A DNA stretch of 64,000 nt from Bradysia coprophila (taxonomy: Eukaryota > Arthropoda > Insecta > Diptera > Sciaridae): assembly GCF_014529535.1 (NCBI RefSeq), contig NW_023503493.1, positions 1,178,001 to 1,242,000 on the forward strand, written 5' to 3'. The notes below the pieces were generated by a model, which was not told where the DNA came from, searched no databases, and was given only the letters and a program-made list of their open reading frames with translations. The position numbers and the translations under genes were made by a program. The stretch's first letter is position 1. Each line of letters begins with the position of its first letter. Positions 45,905 through 56,439 of the stretch are shown piece by piece.

Positions 45905-47682
45905 ACAACTCATTTTGTCACGGTCATGGTCGAAATTAATCCGAATCCATTAAAAAATCCGGTGGAAGTTAGGAAGGGCCAGAGTAATGATTGTCATCCC
46001 AAAATTTAGGAACCGAACTCCGAATACTTCACTAATGTCGAACCAGCCTACTCATGTCAAAAACAACCCAAATCCATCGAAAAATCCGATGGAATGTAGG
46101 AAGTGCCAGAGAAATAACCTGTCATCCCAAAATTTAGGAACCAGCCTCCGAACACCTCACTCATGGCGAAAACAAACCAAATCCGTTGAAAAATCCGATG
46201 GAAGTTAGGATGCCAGATGAATCATTTCTCATCCCAAAACTTTGGAACCAACCTCTAAACAACTCACTTATATCGAAAATAACCAAAATCCATCGAAAAA
46301 TCTGATGGAAGTTAGGAAGTGCCAGAGGAATCATCTTTCATCCCAAAATTTTGGAACCAACCTTGGAACACCTCACGCATGTCAAAAGCAACCCAAATCC
46401 GTCGAAAAATTCGATGGAAGTTAGGTAGTTCCAGAGGAATCATCTCTCATCCCAAAATTTTGGAACCAACCTTGGAACTCCTCACTCGTGTCAAAAGCAA
46501 CCCAAATCCGTCGAAAAATCCGATGGAAGGTAGGAAGTGCCAGAGGAATCACCTGTCATCCCAAAATGTTGGAACCAACCTTGTAACTCCTTACTCATGT
46601 CAAAAACAACCCAAATCCGTCGAAAAATCCGATGGAAGTTAGGAAGTGCCAGATGAATCATCTCTCATCCCAAAATTCTGGAACCAACTTTGGAACTCCT
46701 CACTCATGTCAAAAACAACCCAAATCCATCGAAAAATCCGATGGAAGGTAGGAAGTGCCAGAGGAATCACCTGTCATCCCAAAATTCGGGAACCAACCTT
46801 GAAACTCCTCACTCATGTCAAAAGTAACCCAAATCCGTCGAAAAATCCGATCGAAGTTAGGAAGTGCCAGAGGAATCATCTGTCATCCCAAAATTTAGGA
46901 ACCAGCCTTGGAACACCTCACGCATATCAAAAGCAACCCAAATCCGTCGAAAAATCCGATGGAAATTAGGAAGTGCCAGAGGAATCATCTGTCATCCCAA
47001 AATTTAGGAACCAACCTTGGAACACCTCACGCATATCAAAAGCAACCCAAATCGATCGAAACATTCGTTGGAAATTAGGAAGTGCCAGAGGAATCATCTG
47101 TCATCCTAAAATTTAGGAACCAACCTTTGAACATCGCACTCATGTCGAAAATAATACGTTGGATACTGCTTAGTAATTCGTTCATTCGGAAACAACCTTG
47201 TGACAGTCGCAAAGTCACTCGTCTGGCTTTTTGACAAATGTAGTTGAATACCTCGTCTTCGGCTTGGACCTCTTGGATCTCTTACTTCATTCGTTGGAAT
47301 TGGCTGCATAAAAGAGTACTATCGTGAACTTACTTTATTTTTCCTCTCGTTGTCGATAGCAAGTGGCCCCCGACTAGACGACACAAAAGTGTGCAAGTCG
47401 CATAGTAAAATGTTTCGTTTGATCAATAAAACTGGGAACGGACGTTTATCAACCAGTGCATCATTGAAGACCGGGAATAATAACAATAACAACAACACCG
47501 CAACACTTTTATTGAATCAACAAAAATTATATATTTCATTATAACAATCCATCAAACTAACACATAAAAATGGCCCTACATAAAGTTGCAGACAAAAATA
47601 TTAATATTTTTACGCACCGTTCCGTTGTCATCATTTCCAGTGCAGAAGAAATTGAATTTGATTTTCACGCACGCACAAATTT
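45905..47682 (+). repeat. 109-bp satellite plus 600-bp block, copy 1
   Basis: About eleven units of roughly 109 bp, marked by 'atcgaaaaatccgatggaa', 'aggaagtgccagaggaatca' and 'cccaaaatt..ggaaccaacc', end near 47140. A roughly 550-600-bp single-copy tail follows and ends 'cgcacgcacaaatttc' at 47682. The same array plus tail occurs at 55080-56332. The tail contains a short frame from 47411 (MFRLINKTGNGRLSTS, then an N-run) that is conserved in both copies. Confidence 0.85.
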
Positions 47683-48932
47683 CCTGGCGTCCCTTGCATC
47701 AATGAAATGAAATGACACAAGTTTGCTGCATTGTAATGTGCTTACGAAATTAACTTTTTCATCTGATTTCGTTGCAGTATGTCCAGGCATATCTCAATTC
47801 TTGGAAGCTCATTTTTTGTTCTAAATTAGTTTTTATTTTCAAAAGCAGCAAATATTCCATCTCTTGGCTGACTTAGTGATTCCAATGATTCGTGACATTT
47901 CTTTAACGCTTTGGATTTCCATCCAAGATTCGATGTTGCCATTAAAACTTTCTGTCAACTAAATTATTTCAAGCATCACGCTCATCACCAACGAACGACG
48001 TATAGGTAAAGGCGACAGACAGGTCGACAATCTGTTATCGAACCGCGCGAGGACCACAATAATCGATGAGTTGAATAGTTTTATTGCAGCCAGGTTAAAA
48101 ACGTTAAAACTGATAAAAGAAAAAGGAAAAACGATTTTTTACAACGCTATCGAGAAAATAATCATTTTCTCCTCTCCACCGAATTCTAGAAGGCTTTTGT
48201 TGTGAAAAACGTTGTGTTTAACTCGGGAAGAAAAGTTGGAAATTGCATTTTCTCGGGTGACAACACCCTCGAAATGTAATTTTCAACTTTTCTTACCTCG
48301 TTGAACAAAAAACTATTGTTTATGTTGAAAATTCGATCCGATGAACTAACAGCCTCACGTCGCACCTGTGGAAGATTCGAATTCGAATTGTGATCCTAGA
48401 GAGATCCAAAATCAGTTCCACCAATTCATTTACAAAGTCGCTTAGGTGGGATGATAACGAGGGTTTCTGCATATTTTTGCTAGATTTTAGATCCCCCTCC
48501 CGTTCATACAAAGTTGAATACGTATCTGTCTTGGACGGTTAATTTTGGGAACTTTCGCATGCAGACATTGCTTTGCTAAAATCAATCGTCCAAAACAGAT
48601 ACGGAATCGACCAATGAGAGGAGCATTGTAATTTAATGTTGAAACTTCAAACAACATATCACAGTACGTCTTTATTATTGAAACATAAACCTTCTCTAGC
48701 TGATCTTCAATCTTCATTCAAACAGAGACTTATAAAACACCAAAGAAAAGTTAAAAAAAAATCATAAATAAAACTCAAATCCGAGTTTTTTGAAATAGGT
48801 TCGCGTTTTCTTTTAATTTAAGATCAAAATTATCACCACAGAGGGCACTCAAAACGTTTCACCATCCACAAGTTCATCAGCAGTTCATTGAAAATTGTTG
48901 TCATTACACAAACACCATTGCCCACAAAAGCA
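47683..48932. other. No gene seen; small palindromes
   Basis: Inverted pair 'gtatctgtcttggacgg' (48522) with 'cgtccaaaacagatac' (48586) forms a hairpin of about 80 bp. A looser pair around 48200-48310 ('aaaagttgga' and 'tttcaacttttctt') is also visible. Confidence 0.45.
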
Positions 48933-49707
48933 ATGAAAAGAATTTCGAGTAAGAAAGACTCATTATTTAAGAAGATGATTGTTAAGAAAAAACAGTTAGT
49001 TGATAAAAGTCGTCCACGCAAAATGGACGAATTTGATGCTGTACAGTGCAATGTGCTTCTTAAATATATTGAACGGTTTGTGATTGTCGGGTTTGACGAC
49101 CATATCCCAACGTAATTTTTGTTTAAAAAAACGTTAAACCGATGTCGTCTCATTTTTTTAATGTTTTTTACAGCGATTATCAAAAGATCATTAATGATCT
49201 TAGAGGCGCCATTCCTGCCAATATTCAAAACACTACGATTGAATTGGGATCCACGTCTCCATTGCTTGGTAATGCAATTTATAACACAGCGTATGCCGCT
49301 GGGAAAATGAGTTTGTAAGTAGCTGTTACTGCTTTTAGGCTAACAGAAAATTTGCGCCGAAAATGATTTTGAAATTTTGATTTTCTTTTACAAATCGGTT
49401 ATAAACTGCTATTTGCTATTTACCTATCCATGTTTCTTGTAAGACTCTCGGTAATAGTACATTACGTGAATGAATGAATGAACGAAGGGGACACAGTGCT
49501 TTACGTGCTTCTGCAGAGTTTCTCAATTTATAAATTTATTTTGATCACAGAACGCAAAGCGACCAGCTGCAAACTCTATTGAACGCTATAATGAACCTGT
49601 TTGAACAATATCGTCAACCGTCACCCCTTTCCGTTAAAATAGATAGCAGTGCAACATCATCATCACCGTCCAGCCTATCAGAAGCATCGTATCATAAGAT
49701 AAGATAA
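48933..49707 (+). CDS. Unrecognised three-exon gene model ending in transposon tail
   Basis: Exons 48933-49111, 49174-49314 and 49551-49707 have GT-AG introns (62 and 236 bp) with compatible phases and encode 158 residues. It begins MKRISSKKDSLFKKM, a lysine-rich start, continues KMDEFDAVQCNVLLKYIERF, then DYQKIINDLRGAIPANIQ, ELGSTSPLLGNAIYNTAYAA and a QLQTLLNAIMNLFEQYR helix before a serine-rich end. I recognise no family. The last codons (HKIR stop) come from the AAGATAAGATAA tail of the adjacent retrotransposon, so the original carboxy terminus was probably longer. It could be a truncated host gene or a transposon-derived fragment. The clean splicing argues for real or recently real coding. 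Confidence 0.45.
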
Positions 49708-51572
49708 GATAATCATTTATTTAGCGACTAGCTATTATAAATACAATTTACAAATTCACAGAAAAAGGACTACAATACAGCACAAGTCATACTTCAAATC
49801 AATTTATAACCAACTTTCGTCTCCGAATAAATAAAAATCACAAATTTATGCTGACGTCCTTTAAACAACTTCTCAATTTACTCTTAAAAACTCCACTATT
49901 CGCTTCGTTCCTCACTTCACTCGGCAATGAATTGAATTCAATGAGCCCTTTATGGAAAACAGAATTACGTGCCTTCGCGCTCCTTTTGCAAGTGAACCAG
50001 AAGTTGCGGTTTGACCTCGTTGGGAAGTGATGGATATCACTGTTGAATGTAACCATATTGCACAGATAATTGGGTAGGACACCAAATTTGAGCTTGTGGA
50101 TGAATTTCAATGTCGTTTCGTGCACTCTTTGTGAATCAAGCATTGTCCGTGTAGGTGTAAGTTTTTTGCACATTAAGATAGATCTCATTGCACGGTTTTG
50201 AAGCACTTGCATCCGGTTGAATGATGTCTCGTCACAAAGGTAAAGTATCGTTGCACAATAATCGACATTAGCCTTGAATGTAAGTCTGTTGTCTATGATC
50301 ACTCCCAGATATTTGAATTCTTGTACCACTTCGATTACTTCATCATCCACCATGATTGAGTTCATAGCTGTACGTGTCGATGATCCTCTGATCAACATCA
50401 TTTTCGTCTTGCTGACGTTGAGCTTAAGTTTATTCAGTCGTAACCACTGATTTATTCTTTGTAATTCACTGTTCATCTGATCACGCATCACATCCAAATT
50501 CTTGCCGTGAATGTAGATTAGAGTGTCGTCTGCGAACAAGTTTATAAAGGCACTGCGTAGCTGTGATGGCATATCGTTGATGTATAAAATAAACAAAATG
50601 GCTCCCAGAACCGATCCTTATGGTACTCCAAGGTCATTTTGCATTTTACTCGAAGTGTAGCCGTTCACTCTGGTTTGTTGACTACGGTCCTTCAGATAAC
50701 CTTCAAACCATTTGATTACTGAGCGTGAAAAACCGAACGAACTCAATTTAGCAAGCAATCTCTTCCTGTCTATGGTTTCAAATGCACGTTTTAGGTCTAG
50801 GAATACCGCCAAAATGTCATCTCCATCCCCTCGTATATCACTCCACTTAGTGAGAACTAAATTCAACGCTGTTTCACATGAATGACACTCACGGTAGCCT
50901 GATTGAAATATGGACAAGAGATCGTTTTCCTCAATGTAGGCGATTATCTGATTTTTCACCACAGTCTCAATCAGTTTTTCCAATGTGGGAAGCATATTGA
51001 TTGGGCGATAGTCTTCTGGATTCTTTGGTCGATTCACTTTGGGAACTGGAGCCACAGTCGCTGTCTTCAAATCATCAGGCATACAGTCTTCAAGCGATTG
51101 ATTAACAATTCGGCACACTGTTGTGGCAATAATTGGCCATGCATCAATCAAAATACCTGGACTTATATAATCAGTGTCTTTTTTGTTTTTCATCTCCATG
51201 AGGCATACTTTTAGGTATTGAATGTCGACTGGTCTGAATTCGAACGTCGCTGTAGCACTAACAAGTGGGGTCTCTGTAGTGCCACTTATGCCGATACTCT
51301 TGTTAATGTTGACTATACTGCTTACGTAATATTCGTTCATCTTCTCTGCAATTTCTTCACTATCGTTGATGTTCCTGCCGTTGATGGTTATCTCACTAAT
51401 CTCTCTATTACCTTTTCCGTTAAGCAGAGATTTCAAAATTTTCCATGTCTCTTTCGAATCGCCTTTTGCATTGTGTAACTTGTTTTCGATGTAATGTCGT
51501 TTTTTCTCACGAATAACGGATTGATACTTGTTTCTCGCTAGACGGTATCGAGATTCGGAATTAAACCAGGTG
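49696..51572 (-). mobile_element. 5'-truncated CR1/Jockey-type non-LTR retrotransposon
   Basis: Minus-strand coding for a reverse transcriptase from about 51569 to 49838. Blocks in order: KWSDI.. preceded by RPINMLPTLEKLIE, GYRECHSCETALNLV, the catalytic VFLDLKRAFETID, FEGYLKDRSQQTRVNG, then the FADDT box with LRLNKLKLNVSKTKMM. One in-frame stop (TAA at 50620-50618) interrupts the conserved block just before the FADDT region; otherwise the frame is open. No endonuclease domain is present, so the copy is 5'-truncated. The 3' end is an ATCTT microsatellite (GATAA on plus, 49696-49711). Inactive as a single copy but rather young. Confidence 0.88.
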
Positions 51573-51829
51573 AGTTGTAATGATTACGAACCGAATTGTG
51601 AGAATTTATCAAGTTTTTGCCGAAAATGTTCACTTTAAAATGTTTTTTGAATTGAGCCTTATAGAACAGGCCAAATATAACGAAAGCGTTTGCATTTAAA
51701 TCAAAATGTGCTGTTTTGTAAAACGTTTGGTGATAACTAAATATGTTGAAAATTCTAATGAAATTGTTCATTACATGTTCACATGCATGTAATGACATAT
51801 TTTCCTAGGGGGGTACGAATAAAATAGCA
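51573..51829. other. Flank of the retrotransposon, nothing recognised
   Basis: Short AT-rich stretch between the truncated 5' end of the retrotransposon and a palindromic element. The target-site duplication could not be identified by eye. Confidence 0.4.
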
Positions 51830-52052
51830 TACATTGGATGCTTGGAAGTAATTAATTAACTCGGGATCAATTTATGACCTCGGGAACTCACTTGTGTGTT
51901 TTAAGCAATTCGGTTTGAAAACTGTTATTTTGACTCGGTGAGTCAAAATAACAGTGTTTCTAAACTTTGTTGCTTAAAAACACCCTTGTGAGTTCCACTC
52001 GTATCATAAATTGATCCCGAGTTTAATGAGTTACTTCCACCGCACCCAATGT
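51830..52052. repeat. Palindromic MITE-like element
   Basis: Left arm 'acattggatgcttggaagta', 'ctcgggatcaatttatg', 'tgttattttgactc'; right arm 'gagtcaaaataaca', 'cataaattgatcccgag', 'tacttccaccgcacccaatg'. About 220 bp with good arm pairing and a very small loop near 51940. Confidence 0.75.
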
Positions 52053-53169
52053 AATCTTCTTTTGGTACGACTTCTTACTAGAGAATTCAAATGTAAAAGA
52101 ACTTGTAAGTTATGACAACGATCTTGGTAGGAAACATATCGGAAGCCAACCAGTATCCAGCACACATGATCAACAAGGGGATCCGAAAGTTTTTCATTAA
52201 GAAAAACAACCGTGACACAACACCGAGCACAGTTAGTTGTTAAGGATCCTGTTACTTACAAAGGTATCAGTTACATTTCATCTTGTTCGGAGAACATTGG
52301 TCGTACATTGTGTGGAGGCTTCGATAACGTGAAGGTCGGATACAAACCTTTCAATTTCGTTTCAGATACCAGTCCACGAATAATGATCTGTATGTTGAAT
52401 AACAACTGATAAACAAATGAAACTAATATTTATGAGAAGCAGAACCAAATTTTTTAATTAAATTTTTTTTTTGATTTATTTTGAAAATGAAATTGTTTTA
52501 CCTTTCTAAACGAAAAAGATGAAATTTATATGCCAGTATCACATGGAACTTTCACCTGGCTTGAAAGCAATGCCACAAATCGTAAAAAATCCAATTTGAA
52601 GTCAAAATGGATGTATTGAAGCCAAATTAAGAATGATGAATTGAGAAACGAATGTTCGTTGGCGGTTGTGGCGTACTTGACAGGCTTAACCGACCAAAAA
52701 AAATCTTCCATGATTCATCATCTTCATTTTGCTTCAAAACTTCCATTTTCACTCCAATTCGGACTTTCTACGATGTGTCAAAGTGCCATGGAACACCAGT
52801 TTATCATCACAAGCGCGGCTGTCTCTGTAATTCTAAGAAGGGTGGTCCATTTAGGAGACTCACCAAAACTGCTTTCACCTATTCCTATTCGAGCAGAAAG
52901 TACTCTAGCGAAAATAGAGTCGGTATACAATACAGAATGAATGTAAGAAAATATTCGAAGCAATCAGTAAGAGCGTATTCATGTGTATGATGCGACAAAA
53001 TTCACATCTTTCACAGACGGAAAGCATATCAATCATTGTATCGAATACATTATCGAAGAGGGTCTAAAACAACTACCTCTTTTCCACGGTAGATAGCAGG
53101 CATTTGAAAGCTGAATCTCTACATTTTTATCAACTCGAAAGTTGTTAGACCGTAAATTCAATCAATTTC
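52053..53169. other. Possible gene relics upstream of the P450 pseudogene
   Basis: Two frames could be old coding sequence: 52212-52409 (65 codons, ending PFNFVSDTSPRIMICMLNNN) and 52652-52990 (112 codons, with KCHGTPVYHHKRGCLC). I recognise neither and see no splice framework, so no gene is called. Confidence 0.35.
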
Positions 53170-54405
53170 ATTCTCGTTACCATACTTGGCTATTTCTTGC
53201 TTAGACATCGATACACGTACTGGGAACGACATGGAGTCAACGGTCCAAAGCCGGTGTTCCTCTTCGGCAATTTATTCAAATCATTAACGTTACAAGAGCA
53301 CCACAGCATCGCTCCCATACGATGCAATGGTATGGTACGATACATTTAAAGATGTTCCGTTTATTGGTTTCTACAAGCTGTTCAAGCCGGCGATTTTGAT
53401 TCGATTTTGATTTCCTGTGTGTTAGACGTGGGAAGGGAATGGGAACACTATATCCGGAGTTTCGGACCAAATGCTGAAGTGGATGCAAAAGACGTAAGTG
53501 TGGTTTTATGTCGTAATTTGTGTAAAATGACCGAAAAATCTATTGCCTGTGAATTGCGTCGAATTGTCTTAGTAACTCACAGCACAAAGATTTAGGCGTG
53601 TTTCCGTTACACTGTTGAGTCCATGATTCGAAGCACATTTAGCATTGACGGCAGATCCTTTGAGCAACAAGCAACTGCTATCAAAATGAAGGTCACGTTC
53701 TTCGTACAGGACATTCTGAAGTATCTTAATGTTGCGTAAGGTAATACGTGTCACATGGGACGTCTCACATTAGCGACTTATAGGAAACGTATGACCCGGT
53801 CAGAAAATACCCGTGACAATACCAGCGACGACTCCAATTGTATTACCCTTTGCAGCGGTTTATAAGTGAGTAGATGAGTGAAACCGTTGCCATTGCGATT
53901 CATGTTAACAAAAGTTACGTTTCTACAACAAAGAGATCCAAACTACTTTTCCTAACTAGTGTGGAAATATCGCGACTTCGTCGCTCATTTCCTACGTCGT
54001 TTAGGAAAAACGTTGTTCCTAACTTATGCTAAAATGGTTTTTTAGCGAATGAGAAGCATTTTAGCATGCGTTCGGAAAATAACTATTCCCAATCCTGATG
54101 TATTTGATCCAGAGAGATTTTCTCCTGAACAAAAGCTCCTTTATGCCGTTTGGCGACGGTAAGTACTGGATCCAACAAATATTTTTAATTTATCAATTGA
54201 TGAAAATGCATGACTAGGGCACAGGATGTGTATCAGCATGGAGTTGGGAATGTTCAATATGAAGATGGAACTGTTTGAGATTATTAGATATTTTCATGTT
54301 AAATTGGGTCCGAATGACAAACCATTCGAATTGCATCCGATGTCATTTTCGAATGTTGCGCAGAATGGCGTCAAGATAATTTTAACTCCACGAAAGAGGG
54401 ACTAA
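53170..54405 (+). pseudogene. Cytochrome P450 relic
   Basis: Fragments of a microsomal P450 lie in order in changing frames: RYTYWERHGVNGPKPVFLFG (about 53200-53270), the PERF-like FKDVPFIGFYKLFKPAILI (53348-53405), REWEHYIRSFGPNAEVDAKD (about 53430-53493), IPNPDVFDPERFSPEQ (54090-54137), FMPFGDG and, after an intron (54159-54217), the haem-ligand stretch HRMCISMELGMFNMKM with cysteine and a normal end (..VKIILTPRKRD, stop 54403-54405). Frame changes near 53330 and 54140, stops and missing helices make it non-functional. The cysteine motif reads CIS, not the usual CIG. It resembles insect clade-3 P450s by eye; the subfamily is not assigned. Confidence 0.8.
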
Positions 54406-54494
54406 TTCAATTTTAAGATGATAATTAAGTGTTTCTTTCTTGCAAACCTTCTTTTAAATTTTGGTGGATAAAAGTTTCTAGATTCTAACGAGTC

Positions 54495-54770
54495 TGAAAA
54501 CAGCGGGAAACAGGCAAATACGCCGGACTGGTTTGAGACTCAGCATGTCATTGTTTTGCTTTTCCTGTTTTTCGCCAGCTTGTCCAGCATATCTTTGGAT
54601 GTTTTCGCAAAAAAAGAGGAAGCGATATGTCAAATGAAAGGTACTGACGAGAAACAAAAAAAAATACATTTTAAAGAAAATCGGGTTGGTACAACTGTAA
54701 CTATTGGTAAGAATTGCAAGCAAAACTGGATATTTTCCTACGTTTCCTGTTCTCCCGAGCCTCCCAGCGA
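54495..54770. repeat. Interspersed repeat (GATGCGGGAAAACAGG family), inverted
   Basis: Contains 'gcgggaaacaggcaaatacg', 'cagcatatctttggatgttt', 'atatgtcaaatgaaaggtac' and, at the end, 'ggatattttcctacgtttcc'. These are words found, partly inverted, at 3358-3620 and 22690-22870. The two frames across it are shadows. Confidence 0.55.
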
Positions 54771-55079
54771 AATGTAATGCTATAACGGACGTTCCAGAAG
54801 GTCCTATGCAACAAATTAAAAGTTTTTTTTAGATGTGAATGTGGCACCACATGGGCAAAAATGACACCGCTAGCCCTAGCTTCCAGACGAGATCCATTTT
54901 AAATGCCTTTTTTTACCTATGACCCAACATTGACCTGCATTACAAGTGTCAAGAACATCTGTAGGAGCGTTTAGGAGTTGCTGGATCCCACTTTTCTTAG
55001 GAAGTAACTAACGGATGTCCAAATATCAAAATTTGAGGATCATTGGAGACAGAAGGGAATAAAAAAGTTGCTGTAAATA
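54771..55079. other. No gene seen
   Basis: Spacer between the interspersed repeat and the second 109-bp satellite block. Confidence 0.4.
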
Positions 55080-56332
55080 CGTTCCTCCTTGGAACACCTA
55101 ACTCATGTCGAAAATAACCCAAATCGATCGAAATATCCGGTGGAAAATAGGAAGTGCCAGAGGAATCATCTGTCATCCTAAAATTTAGGAACCAACCTTG
55201 GAACACCTAACTCATGTCGAAAATAACCCAAATCGATCGAAATATCCGTTGGAAAATAGGAAGTGCCAGAGGAATCTTCTGTCATCCTAAAATTTAGGAA
55301 CCAACCTTGGAACACCTAACTCATGTCGAAAATAACCCAAATCGATCGAAATATCCGTTGGAAAATAGGAAGTGCCAGAGGAATCATCTGTCATCCCAAA
55401 ATTTAGGAACCAACCTTGGAACACCTAACTCATGTCGAAAATATCTTAAATCGATCGAAATATCCGTTGGAAAATAGGAAGTGCCAGAGGAATCATCTGT
55501 CATCCCAAAATTTAGGAACCAACCTTGGAACACCTAACTCATGTCGAAAATAACCCAAATCGATCGAAATATCCGTTGGAAAATAGGAAGTGCCAGAGGA
55601 ATCTTCTGTCATCCTAAAATTTTTTAGGAACCAACCTTGGAACACCGAACTCATGTCGAAAATAACCCAAATCGATCGAAATATCCGTTGGAAGGTAGGA
55701 AGTGCCAGAGGAATCTTCTGTCATCCTAAAATTTAGGAACCAATCTTTGAACATCGCACTCATGTCGAAAGTAATACATTTGATGCTGCTTAGTAGTTCG
55801 TTCATTCGGAAACAACCTTGTGACAGTCCGAAAGTCATTCGTCTGGCTTTTCGAGAAGTGTAGTTGAATACCCTCGTCCTCGGCTTGGATATAAAAACTG
55901 AGCACTTCTCGAAAAGACTGCGCTATGAAGATTCTCTTACTTCATTCGTCGAAATTGGCTGCATAAAAGAGTACTATCGTGAACTTACTTTATTTTTCCT
56001 CTCGTTGTCGATAGCAAGTGGCCCCCGACTAGACGAAAAACAAGTGTGCTAGTCGCATAGTAAAATGTTTCGTTTGATCAATAAAACTGGGAACGGGCGT
56101 TTATCAACCAGCATATCATTGAAGACCGGGAATAATAACAACAACAACACCGCAACACTATTATTGAATCAACAAAAATTATATTTTTCATTATAACAAT
56201 CCATCAAACTAACACATAAAAATGGCCCTACATAAGTTGCAGACAAAAATATTAATATTTTTACGCACCGTTCCGTTGTCGTCATTTCCAGTGCAGAAGA
56301 AATTGAATTTGATTTTCACGCACGCACAAATT
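55080..56332 (+). repeat. 109-bp satellite plus 600-bp block, copy 2
   Basis: Six or so units marked by 'aaatcgatcgaaatatccg', 'aggaagtgccagaggaatc' and 'aatttaggaaccaacc' run to about 55745. The tail shared with 47140-47682 follows, ending at exactly the same word 'cgcacgcacaaatttc' (56332). The tail frame MFRLINKTGNGRLSTS is again open. This copy carries an extra hairpin around 55847-55915 ('cttttcgagaagtg' with 'cacttctcgaaaag'). Its right end is 107 bp from the DNAJB12 stop codon. Confidence 0.85.
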
Positions 56333-56439
56333 TCATGCTGCTACGGCTGGTTTCCGTGTCGGTAGAGATGTGTGTGATGTGATGATGACGGAAAATGATC
56401 GATATGAAATTAGCAAATTGTGTGGAATTCGGGATTAGT

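Noticed and set aside
45987-46969. Frames of about 107 codons with repeated NPNPSKNPMEVRKCQRNH-like text
   Set aside because: Direct consequence of the 109-bp satellite; frame shifts with each unit because 109 is not a multiple of three.
52652-52990. Cysteine-containing 112-codon frame, considered as a secreted peptide
   Set aside because: No signal peptide at its start and no recognised family; left as a possible relic.
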